Shown piece after piece: positions 8,116-15,396 of a stretch of DNA of 64,000 nt. Position 1 is the first letter of the stretch. Each line of letters starts with the position of its first letter. The notes beneath the pieces were generated by a model. The model made no database searches. It was given only the letters and a program-made list of their open reading frames with translations, and was not told where the DNA came from. The stretch is from Multivorans sp965232105 (GTDB lineage Bacteria; Acidobacteriota; Thermoanaerobaculia; Multivoradales; Multivoraceae). A program made the translations under genes and the position numbers. The stretch is taken from contig OZ246956.1 in assembly GCA_965232105.1 (NCBI GenBank), positions 1,302,001-1,366,000 on the forward strand, written 5' to 3'.

Positions 8116-9395
8116 CCGATAGACACCGTTCCCTGACCGTCGCTTGCTTGGAACTGGCCGCCTTGAAGCGGATGCCGGCCAGAAGGCCGGCGCACCCAGT
8201 GGGCGGCCAGTTCCCTGCGCGACAGCGCAGCCTGACGGCTGTGTCCGCTTGCTTGGTTGTCGGCGCCGTCCTGGCAGGATGCGGGAGCTCCGATCGCGAG
8301 ACCGCGGACGCGGCCGGGGAGATCGTGCTCGGCACCTACAGTGACCTGTCCGGTCCGGCCGCGGCCATCGGTGTCGGTAGCGTCAACTCGGCGCGAATGA
8401 TCTTCGATCGCGTGAACGAGGAAGGCGGCATCCACGGCCGCCAGATCCGCTTCGTCGTCGAGGACGGTCAGTACCAGGTGCCTCGCGCAGTCCAGGCGGC
8501 CAACAAGCTGATCCACCGCGACAGGATCTTCGCCATGGTGGGCGCCCTCGGGACGCCGATGAACAACGCCGTCATGAGCAGCCAGTTGGAGGCGGGCGTT
8601 CCCAACATCTTCCCGCTCTCGGGCGCGCGTTCGATGGGAGAACCGCTGCATCCGTTGAAGTTCGCCGGTATCTCCACCTACTACGAACAGACGCGCGCCG
8701 CGATCAGGTACTTCATCGAGGAGAGGGGCAAGGAGCGCATCTGCACCATGGCCCAGGACACCGACTACGGAACGGAGCTGACCGACGCGGCGAACGATCA
8801 GCTCGGCGAAATGGGACGGGAGGTCACCGAGTCGACCGCCCACAGGCCTCTCGACACCGACTTCAGCGCGGCGATCCTCAGGCTCCGACAGGCCGACTGC
8901 GACCTGATCGTGCTCGGAACGATCATCGGCGACACGATCCTGGCGATCTCAGCGGCACGGGCGATCGACTGGGACGTCGAATTCGTCGGCCCGATCGCGA
9001 CGTTCGAGTCCGAGGTCGCGGAGGCGGAGGGCGGCGTGACCAATGGCTTCTACGCGATGACGTCGTTCGAGTTTCCCTACGCCGATCATCCCCGCCAGGA
9101 GGTCCGCGACTTCGTCGCCGATTACGAGGAACGCTACGGCCAGGAGCCCAACACCGGCTCGCTGTTCGGCTGGTTGTTCGCCGATTTCATGGTCAGGGCT
9201 CTACGTGACGCCGGGCCGGACCTCACGGTCGACTCGCTGGTCGGCGCGATCGAATCGATAGACGACTACCAGGACATCTTCGGCGGCCCGGTCCTGAGCT
9301 TCGGGCCGGAGAAGCGTTTCGGCACGGGCGAGTCTTTTCTCGCTGAGGTACAGGACGGACGGTGGGTGCGAGTCACCGAGAACCTGTCCTACTGA
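8112..9395 (+). CDS. livK: ABC transporter substrate-binding lipoprotein (LivK-type)
   Basis: 427 residues if read from ATG 8112, which overlaps the previous stop. The periplasmic binding protein (Peripla_BP_6) begins at EIVLGTYSDLSGPAAAIG and contains NEEGGIHGRQIRFVVEDG and the second-lobe YGTELTDAANDQ. The signal peptide with lipobox VLAGC ends at about residue 57, which is too long for a signal peptide starting at 8112. The first 30 codons include a REP-like repeat (8169-8200), and an in-frame GTG at 8199 would give a normal 28-residue lipoprotein signal. The true start is therefore doubtful. It binds the substrate for LivHMGF. Confidence 0.88.
   Translation: MTDRHRSLTVACLELAALKRMPARRPAHPVGGQFPARQRSLTAVSACLVVGAVLAGCGSSDRETADAAGEIVLGTYSDLSGPAAAIGVGSVNSARMIFDRVNEEGGIHGRQIRFVVEDGQYQVPRAVQAANKLIHRDRIFAMVGALGTPMNNAVMSSQLEAGVPNIFPLSGARSMGEPLHPLKFAGISTYYEQTRAAIRYFIEERGKERICTMAQDTDYGTELTDAANDQLGEMGREVTESTAHRPLDTDFSAAILRLRQADCDLIVLGTIIGDTILAISAARAIDWDVEFVGPIATFESEVAEAEGGVTNGFYAMTSFEFPYADHPRQEVRDFVADYEERYGQEPNTGSLFGWLFADFMVRALRDAGPDLTVDSLVGAIESIDDYQDIFGGPVLSFGPEKRFGTGESFLAEVQDGRWVRVTENLSY
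8169..8200 (+). repeat. REP-like palindromic repeat inside livK 5' coding region
   Basis: GATGCCGGCC, AGAA, GGCCGGCGCACCCAGT: the same element as copies at 4, 34036 and (inverted) 28568 and 32695. Imperfect direct repeats flank it: CCCTGACCGTC-GCTTGCTTGG at 8131-8151 and CCTGACGG...GCTTGCTTGG at 8231-8256. This fits insertion into the start of livK with duplication of adjacent sequence. Confidence 0.65.
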
Positions 9396-9555
9396 CGCGG
9401 GCCTCGGCCTGACGTCCGACAGCGCCGAGATCATCTGGAGCCGAAGAGAAACGGGAAGACGACGCGCCGCGATTCCGGAAGGCGGGGTCGGGCCTGCCGG
9501 TTGTGGCGTCGAGCGGAAGCAGGCGCCGCTCGTGGGTGGCCATCAGACGCGATTG

Positions 9556-10515
9556 TCAGTCGCCTAGTTTCCGGATCGTGTCATCGAGACGGCGAAGGAC
9601 GGTTCGCTTCCGAGTCTGATAGCCCGGCGTGCCGTGATCCGCAACATAGGCATTCCACTCCGGTGACCCGAGCGTCATGAAACGCCTGAGATCGGTTCTC
9701 GCCGATGAGTCCGCATCCACCGCGTTGCGCACGGCGCGGAGGGCCGGCAGGAGGGCTTCTAGCGCTGGGTCGAGAGTCTGGGAGTCCGGCTGCTCGGCGT
9801 CCTCCCCTTCTGCCCACGGCCGAAACGGCTTGGGGAGGATCTCGAACAGAGCTTCCGGAGACATCCCGTAGACATCGTAAGTCCGCTCAAGTTGATCGAG
9901 CACGCGTAGCAGGTGGCGGACGCCACCCGGGCTCTGGCTGTAGCCGCGTCTACGATTGCCGTTCCGCGTATAGAGGCGGAGCATCAAGGGCAGCACCCCC
10001 GGCGAGTTGAAGACCCGGATGCTGCCGAACGCGCGTTCAGCCAAATCCGACCAGGATGTTAGCGGCTCGTCGAGCAGGAAAGCGGCGCGGTCGCCGTGTT
10101 GCTCGTACAGGCGCCACGCCCCCCACAAGTAGTGGCGATAGCTCCGTTGTACGGCCCTCGAGCTACTTCGGAGCACGAATGCTCCGTCTAGCGGCGAGAC
10201 TCTGCCTGAGCCGGCCACGCTCGTGATGTCAACGAAGTGGTACATGCCCAGCCAAGACCAAGCCCGAAAGTCGTCGACGATCTCTCTCTTGACCGCCTCG
10301 ACCCTTGGACCAATGTGCTCGGCAGCGTCGCGTCGGGTGCGGAGGGCCCGCCGCTCCACGGTCACCTCAGGGCCGAACGAGGTACTGTAGGCAGATCCGA
10401 AGAGCAAATCGTCTGGAGGGCCTTCCGCTGCGACGCGCTCAGCTTTGCGAGCATCTGCCAAGAACTCCAGCGCGGCGTCCACGCCGGCGCGTGTGAATCG
10501 GCGCAGTCGCATCAA
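9556..10515 (-). CDS. DUF6339-like protein, third gene of GHKL-ATPase module
   Basis: 319 residues from MMRLRRFTRAGVDAALEFL. It has no signal peptide or obvious catalytic motif. The central part (FRAWSWLGMYHFVDI, SYRHYLWGAWRLYEQHG, RVFNSPGVLPLMLRLY, RTYDVYGMSPEALFEILPKPF) resembles the DUF6339 type of protein found in putative defence clusters with GHKL ATPases; I recall this pattern but cannot confirm it by search. Its ATG overlaps the stop of the middle gene (ATGA), so the three genes are one coupled unit. Function unknown; probably acts with the ATPase. Confidence 0.7.
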   Translation of the reverse strand: MMRLRRFTRAGVDAALEFLADARKAERVAAEGPPDDLLFGSAYSTSFGPEVTVERRALRTRRDAAEHIGPRVEAVKREIVDDFRAWSWLGMYHFVDITSVAGSGRVSPLDGAFVLRSSSRAVQRSYRHYLWGAWRLYEQHGDRAAFLLDEPLTSWSDLAERAFGSIRVFNSPGVLPLMLRLYTRNGNRRRGYSQSPGGVRHLLRVLDQLERTYDVYGMSPEALFEILPKPFRPWAEGEDAEQPDSQTLDPALEALLPALRAVRNAVDADSSARTDLRRFMTLGSPEWNAYVADHGTPGYQTRKRTVLRRLDDTIRKLGD

Positions 10516-11282
10516 CTCTCGCCTCCGCCTAGTGCGGCGGAGTAGATCGTCTCCGCCCGAACGGAGCTGGCAGCGAACGCTGACACCAGTTCGTCGATCC
10601 AGTTCTGAGCCGCCTGAACGCCATCGCCGCTTGCCGTGGGCTCGACGCGCGGCGGCTCCCGGTCGGGCAGTAGTGTTCTCGCGAAACGGAGCCAGCCGTC
10701 CCAGCTACTCTCCTCATCGGTTGGATCGGCGCGCTGTACAAGCAGCATCTGCGTGAATACCGTGCGAAGGACTTGTGGCATCACCAAGGCGCGGAACGTC
10801 GGGTCGCTTCGAACAATGGTGCTGATCTCCGGCACTCTCTCGTTTAGCTGCAGCTCCGGCAGGTCGCCCTCGTCGCCACAGTCCACCCGCCACACTTCGC
10901 CGTCCAGTTCGGAGGTCTCGCGAACTGGGATCAAGGACCGGGCAGGGAGGGTCGGTCTGATTCTCGGTGCCGAACCGAGCAACCGACCTGAGCCGTCACC
11001 TGCGACAACGAACAATCGAAACTGCGCCGATTCGGGGACTTCCGTCAGAGTGAGACTGAGTTCGGCCCTTAGAGTCTCTACTGGGCCCAGTTCCCAACGC
11101 TGGACGGAACTGCTGCGCCAAGCCTCGAGGCGCACTTGTGCGTCCAGCGGGAAGTTGTAGCTCTCAAGATCGAGCTCTACGTCAAAACCCTGAGCGCCGT
11201 CCTCTTCCTTTTGCAGTAGGGCGACGTGGCAGTCCTTGCGGGTGATCTTCACACGTTCCGTGAAGTTGATGCGGCGGATCAC
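10512..11282 (-). CDS. Hypothetical protein, middle gene of GHKL-ATPase module
   Basis: 256 residues, from MIRRINFTERVKITRKD. The first half is predicted beta-rich (FDVELDLESYNFPLDAQVRLEAWR, ELSLTLTEVPESAQFRLFVV) and the second half helical, from PTFRALVMPQVLRTVFTQMLLV to the end. It overlaps both neighbours by 4 bp. No catalytic motif is seen. It may be a structural or adaptor subunit that links the upstream ATPase to the downstream DUF6339-like protein. No known family is recognised with confidence. Confidence 0.7.
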   Translation of the reverse strand: MIRRINFTERVKITRKDCHVALLQKEEDGAQGFDVELDLESYNFPLDAQVRLEAWRSSSVQRWELGPVETLRAELSLTLTEVPESAQFRLFVVAGDGSGRLLGSAPRIRPTLPARSLIPVRETSELDGEVWRVDCGDEGDLPELQLNERVPEISTIVRSDPTFRALVMPQVLRTVFTQMLLVQRADPTDEESSWDGWLRFARTLLPDREPPRVEPTASGDGVQAAQNWIDELVSAFAASSVRAETIYSAALGGGES

Positions 11283-13318
11283 CGGTTCGCTCCATTCGAG
11301 TTGTCCGGCGCGCCGTCGGAATCCCCCGCTTCGCGCACGTCAACGATCACATCCCGGTGGTCGAAGCCAGTCACCGCCAGTTGGCATGCGCTAGAGCGCA
11401 CCACGAGGCGGAGAGAGTTCTCCGCTGTGATCTCGTAGCTGCATTCGCGCGTGTCGATCACCATTGCCTCTAGAGAGAAATCAGGACAGCTTTGACGCAA
11501 GCCGCTGTCGAACTGTCGGAAGGCTCTCGAAGTGCCGCCTCGCAAGACGTCGTAAGCCACCCGGAGGTTCCATGACGAATCCGGTTCTGGGCGGTTGGCA
11601 GCACTACCTCGTAGTACGAAGCCACCCGCCAAGCGACTGACACGGAACCTGCTGCGGTCAGGCAGTGGCGGCGGCGGTTCTGGGGGTCCGGGGCCCGGTC
11701 CGGGCTTTGGTCGAGGACTTCGGCCGCCTCGGGGGTCCGGGCCCGCCGGAAACAGGTCGGCCAGAGCGTCGATCTGGGGCTCTTGCGACTGCCGACTTAG
11801 GCGACGGAGCAGCAAGCCCGCGGCAGCGCGAACGGCCTGAACCCGCGTGTACCCGCCCCGCCAGCGGTCCTTGAGCCGCTGCGCGTGCGGATCCCAAGTC
11901 GCGTGAGCGGGCCCCTCCGCGTCCCTCAAGAGGTGGCCGAGTTCCGTATCGCCGTCGACCACGATCAAGGCTCGGGCCTGTCGAAACCGACCAGTACTGG
12001 CCACCATCGGAATACGGAGATGGCCGCGGACGAAGTAGTTGTGGCCGCCAGATGCCAAGTCCTCCGCTCGTTCAAGGTACACGCGGAAGCTGGCCTCTTC
12101 CGAGCGCGCGGCCTTGCGCCGGTTCACATGCGTCGTCAATCGGAAGGCGAGACGCTCGCCTGCCTCGTACCTGCGGCGAAGCTCCTTTACCTCCAGTTCG
12201 TCGACCGTCTCGCGGAGCCTTGACACTGGGAACGAGATCTCCGTGTGGTCCTCCTGGTCGCTTGCCCAACGCGCTAATCGGATCGCCTTGTTCAGAGCCT
12301 CGACTGTCTCGTCGTCCCGCTGTGCCCTGGCGCTTTCGTCGTCGCTCCCGTCCCGCACTCGACGGACGGCACTCTCCAACGTCGAGCTGTCAATGACAAC
12401 TTCCCCGACGGAGTTCCTGATGCGAACCTGTAGGTCGCCGCGCAGAATCGGGAGGAAGTACTGGGTGACGACTGCGCGCTCCAGCGCTTTGGGAGTCAGA
12501 TCTTCGTGCGGGTGTGGAACGACGATGGAGAGCCCCGGCTCGTCGCTTCGCCTCAGGTTGAAGTCGCTCTCGAAGCGCTCGATGAAACCGCGCTTGACCC
12601 CGCTGGGCAGGACCGGCATCGGCAGCCAGTCGTCATCGTCCTCGTCGGAGGGGGCTGCGAAGAAGCCGTAGGGTGGGTACTTCTGGTCGCCCACATGATG
12701 GGTCTTCAGCATCGCCAGGCCCATCAAGAGCTTGGTTCCCTGCTCATGGGACCGGGTCAGGCCTATGTACGCATTCAAACCCGAAGCGTCGGGGAAGACC
12801 CATCGTCCGAGGCCCCACGACCCAGCCGCGTCCTCAGGCTTTGGAGAGATGCCTACACTACGGAAGAAGCCCCAAAAGTCGTTACCGCTCTCCATCTCGC
12901 CGTTGGCCTCGGGATCCCCTACCAGGCCCGTCGTTCCGAAGTCTTCAACGACCAGATACTCGAGCGGTCTCTCTAGAAGTTCCCAAGCGCGGAACAAGGC
13001 CTCCTCCTCTTTCTCGTCCCCCCCGCTGCCGCCGGGTGCCGTCCGGGCGTCGGCTAACGCGGTCAGGTGTCTCTCGAGACCCTCGACGTAAGGTCTCGCT
13101 GCCCCCTTCGCCAAGGTGTGGTCGCCACGGCCGAAAGCGAACCGGACCTCGACCGTCTCGTCGCCACGTCGCGCGTCCAAAGAGTTTTGGATGGACTCCC
13201 GCACGAGCCGCTCCGGCAAGTCCGCGGCTGCAGTGAAAAACTCGCCCTGTACCGGGTCTTGGTTGATCTGCGACGGCGACATCCGCCCGAAACGCCAGAC
13301 CGGTCGACTAGTCCGCAT
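11279..13318 (-). CDS. GHKL-superfamily ATPase (MutL/Hsp90-like), first gene of module
   Basis: 679 residues. GHKL signature: N-box ERLVRESIQNSLDAR (Asn45, Asp48), G1 box VVEDFGTTGL (Asp126, Gly128, Gly131), and the Gly-rich lid GSWGLGRW at about 166-173. A long C-terminal part follows, with a Pro-rich linker near residue 545 (PGPGPGPPEPPPP) and a terminal beta-rich segment. Such ATPases (MutL-, Hsp90-, MORC-like) clamp or reshape DNA or proteins. Several anti-phage systems, for example MZA, carry a MutL-like ATPase, but no Z1 or AIPR gene is visible here. A second possible start is Met13. It overlaps the next gene (ATGA). Confidence 0.8.
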   Translation of the reverse strand: MRTSRPVWRFGRMSPSQINQDPVQGEFFTAAADLPERLVRESIQNSLDARRGDETVEVRFAFGRGDHTLAKGAARPYVEGLERHLTALADARTAPGGSGGDEKEEEALFRAWELLERPLEYLVVEDFGTTGLVGDPEANGEMESGNDFWGFFRSVGISPKPEDAAGSWGLGRWVFPDASGLNAYIGLTRSHEQGTKLLMGLAMLKTHHVGDQKYPPYGFFAAPSDEDDDDWLPMPVLPSGVKRGFIERFESDFNLRRSDEPGLSIVVPHPHEDLTPKALERAVVTQYFLPILRGDLQVRIRNSVGEVVIDSSTLESAVRRVRDGSDDESARAQRDDETVEALNKAIRLARWASDQEDHTEISFPVSRLRETVDELEVKELRRRYEAGERLAFRLTTHVNRRKAARSEEASFRVYLERAEDLASGGHNYFVRGHLRIPMVASTGRFRQARALIVVDGDTELGHLLRDAEGPAHATWDPHAQRLKDRWRGGYTRVQAVRAAAGLLLRRLSRQSQEPQIDALADLFPAGPDPRGGRSPRPKPGPGPGPPEPPPPLPDRSRFRVSRLAGGFVLRGSAANRPEPDSSWNLRVAYDVLRGGTSRAFRQFDSGLRQSCPDFSLEAMVIDTRECSYEITAENSLRLVVRSSACQLAVTGFDHRDVIVDVREAGDSDGAPDNSNGANR

Positions 13319-13527
13319 CGGGGCCGCTGCCTTCCTGAGAATGGCCTGCAGAGACGTTCACTGCCTTACTCCCGTGAGAAGCGGCGCATGCTAGCAGGGG
13401 AGAATGTACTGTGCATTCATGCGCCCGTGCTCGTCCTTCGACTTGGAACCGGCTTCGGTCACGAGTCCCAGGACCTGCACAGGGGCGAGTACGGATGCTC
13501 CGAACCTACGGGACCGGCAGGTCCTGC

Positions 13528-13590
13528 CCTTGACGATCTGAGTCTCCGGGTCGGCACCGGCACCGGCGCGGTCACCCAGGCCGTCGCGCG
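13528..13590 (-). pseudogene. Fragment of an hsdR AlbA_2 C-terminal region
   Basis: On the minus strand this reads RDGLGDRAGAGADPETQIVKGRTC. It matches the HsdR C-terminal segment RNGLGDRAGTCIDPETQIVEGKTV (about residues 1125-1149) encoded at 15.57-15.64 kb. The nucleotide similarity is also plain (GGTCACCCAGGCC, ATCTG-GTCTC). No start, no continuation on either side: a dead fragment. Confidence 0.75.
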
Positions 13591-13770
13591 GGACCTCGGC
13601 CTGCACCGGCCGGGCCTGCTACAGGCCGTCAGCGGGCGAGAGCTAGGAGCGGTGATCAAGTCGGATGCCGGCAACAACGACCTGCTCGACCACCCCGAGA
13701 TCAACAACGCTTACAAGAGCGATCCGATGGTCGGGATCACCTCGTCCGTGGCCCCCGGAGGCTTACCGTC
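13591..13770 (+). pseudogene. Fragment of an alpha/beta-hydrolase gene duplicated from the 1.2-kb locus
   Basis: The plus-strand translation LHRPGLLQAVSG...IKSDAGNNDLLDHPEINNAYKSD...VGITS matches residues about 130-178 of the hydrolase at 783-1685 (LHRPGLFQAVIG...IKSDPGNIDLLDHPEINNGYKGD...IGITS). Nucleotide identity is high between 13591-13766 and about 1153-1313. It lacks both ends and the active-site residues. It abuts the hsdR fragment, so the two were joined by recombination. Confidence 0.85.
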
Positions 13771-14003
13771 GGGACGCCGCGGCTCGCCGTGGCGGTCGCC
13801 GGTTGGTTCGCGGAGTTGCGGATCGCACCTCGCACGGCGAGAAGTTTGACCAAGGGGTGGGGGGGCGCCGGGCCTGAGTGTCGTGGACCGGTTCGGAGTG
13901 GCCCGAGAGCAGCCTCAGTCTTGGCGGCTACTTGGGGCCTCCGGTATGGAGCGCCGACTGTGACCTGACCGCGTCGCTGCGGACGAAGAAACCGTTCTGC
14001 GAC

Positions 14004-14765
14004 CTACTTCCCGGGTCCACTAGCCGCGTCGGTTTCCGACGCCGTCCCGGCGGTTCGCACCGGCCTGCTCCCGTTGCTTTCGTCTTCGTGTTCGTCTCGA
14101 ACAACTCTCAATGTCATGGCATCACGCATAAGACTGCCATCTTGGAACGTCGTGATCCGGCATTTTTTGTCCCTCGGCGCGTCGACGATTGAGACATGGT
14201 CAAGTTCGGCGCCCTCTCGGACGATCAACACGCAGAATCTTCCCATGTAGGGCTCGCCCATGAGGTGCTCACAATCGTCGTAGTTATCTTCACAGATGGA
14301 ACACTCGTAACGGTTGACTAGTAGGCCGACGCTCATGAATATCTGTGGGGGAAACAGTACGCGTTCAAGCTCCTCCAGCCTGTGGCCGTACGAGGCTACC
14401 GCGCCCTGGCGGAACGTTCTGTGCGCTCTCGGGGCCGCTTGTACGGCGGTTTGTGCTTCCACCAGTTTGTCCCAGGCGCTGCTGGGCTCTTCCTCTTTGA
14501 GGAAGAGCCACATTCGAAGCTCTGAGACCAGCGCTCCGGCGAAGCACTCGCAGCCCAGCAGGAAGTTGGCGTGGTCCTCATCCTGCGCAGCGATCGCTTT
14601 TTCCCTGCTTCTTTGGGCCTGTGCAAGTAGGTCCTCGAGGTCGCGGAGCACTTGCCTCTGGAGGCAAGAGCATCTGGTGATTCCGAGAAAGCGGGACGCC
14701 TCCTGGATGCGGCGATCGTAGTCGGCCGTCGAGAGGGGAGCGGAGGCGTTAGCTTCGATCGTCAT
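14004..14765 (-). CDS. Hypothetical protein with Cys-rich, probably zinc-binding C-terminal domain
   Basis: 253 residues from MTIEANASAPLS. The N-terminal half is helical (DYDRRIQEASRFLG..., LLAQAQRSREKAIAAQDEDHANFLLG). The second half has YECSICEDNYDDCEHLMGEPYMGRFC: a CxxC followed by DCxHxxGxxYxGxxC, as in small zinc-binding modules. It continues with ELDHVSIVDAPRDKKCRI, a pattern I have seen in phage-related proteins. It overlaps the upstream 186-residue gene by 17 bp, so the two are co-translated. Function unknown; its place in the defence island suggests a defence role. Confidence 0.65.
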   Translation of the reverse strand: MTIEANASAPLSTADYDRRIQEASRFLGITRCSCLQRQVLRDLEDLLAQAQRSREKAIAAQDEDHANFLLGCECFAGALVSELRMWLFLKEEEPSSAWDKLVEAQTAVQAAPRAHRTFRQGAVASYGHRLEELERVLFPPQIFMSVGLLVNRYECSICEDNYDDCEHLMGEPYMGRFCVLIVREGAELDHVSIVDAPRDKKCRITTFQDGSLMRDAMTLRVVRDEHEDESNGSRPVRTAGTASETDAASGPGK

Positions 14766-15309
14766 CGTTACCGGTAACGAGCTTCAACAGGTCGTCTATT
14801 CGGTCGACCGGGCCCTCGTAGTCGATCTTAGTGCAGGCGCCTTTCTTGCTACGTTCCACAACTACCTGGAGCTTTGCGACCGGGCGTTTCAGTAGGGCAG
14901 TGGTGGCCTTGGCTGCGTAGCCGGCGACTAGCTCCAGGACTGACAGCACCGAGCCTGGGTCTTGAGTGAGGGCGTACGCCAGAAACAAGACGGGAGGACG
15001 CCAGTCCGCAGAGCGGAGGTGAAGATACGGTGGACGCTCTTCCTTGGAAAAGAGATCTCCGTAGGGCACGTCGTTCGCTCGAAGCAGGCTCCTGATGGTC
15101 GCGGCCTCGGGCGAGTAGAGGAGGTCGGTCTTGGAGTCAACGGAAGCGAGATTGTGGGGAAGAATGGTGAGAAGGGAGGTCGGTTCGCTCGCGCCAAGAC
15201 GTACAAGCCGACCGCGGACGTTCGGGAAGGGCGAAACACGGATAGCGGTGTCGGGAACGGCTGGATCCTCGGTCGCGCTGGTCGGTATGGGCTCGTTGTC
15301 AGAGTTCAT
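14749..15309 (-). CDS. Hypothetical protein, partner of the Cys-rich protein
   Basis: 186 residues from MNSDNEPIPTSATEDP. The acidic, flexible N-terminus (about 25 residues) is followed by a mixed segment and a C-terminal part with helix VLSVLELVAGYAAKATTALL and a strand-rich LQVVVERSKKGACTKIDYEGPVDRIDDLLKLV. No signal or membrane anchor. It is 87 bases downstream of hsdR on the same strand and overlaps the next gene. It could be the regulatory half of a two-gene system; no family is recognised. Confidence 0.65.
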   Translation of the reverse strand: MNSDNEPIPTSATEDPAVPDTAIRVSPFPNVRGRLVRLGASEPTSLLTILPHNLASVDSKTDLLYSPEAATIRSLLRANDVPYGDLFSKEERPPYLHLRSADWRPPVLFLAYALTQDPGSVLSVLELVAGYAAKATTALLKRPVAKLQVVVERSKKGACTKIDYEGPVDRIDDLLKLVTGNDDDRS

Positions 15310-15396
15310 GATTCCTCGGTTGTGTGGGTGGCAAGCGAGAACCTGTCGTTCTCTGCTTGAGGCGTGATGAGGCGGTGTGTGGACCGGTGTGGCGGT

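Larger units (their letters stand above)
13319..14003. other. 685-bp gap with no intact gene; recombination scar
   Basis: This stretch separates the GHKL module from the next minus-strand pair. It contains a fragment like the 3' part of hsdR followed directly by a fragment like the alpha/beta-hydrolase gene at 1.2 kb (both entered separately). The flanks (13319-13527 and 13771-14003) show no protein or RNA gene that I recognise. Confidence 0.6.

Noticed and set aside
13391..13606. Small minus-strand protein of 71 residues
   Set aside because: Only a short part matches HsdR, the rest is unlike any protein and has no ribosome site, so it is treated as part of a recombination scar.
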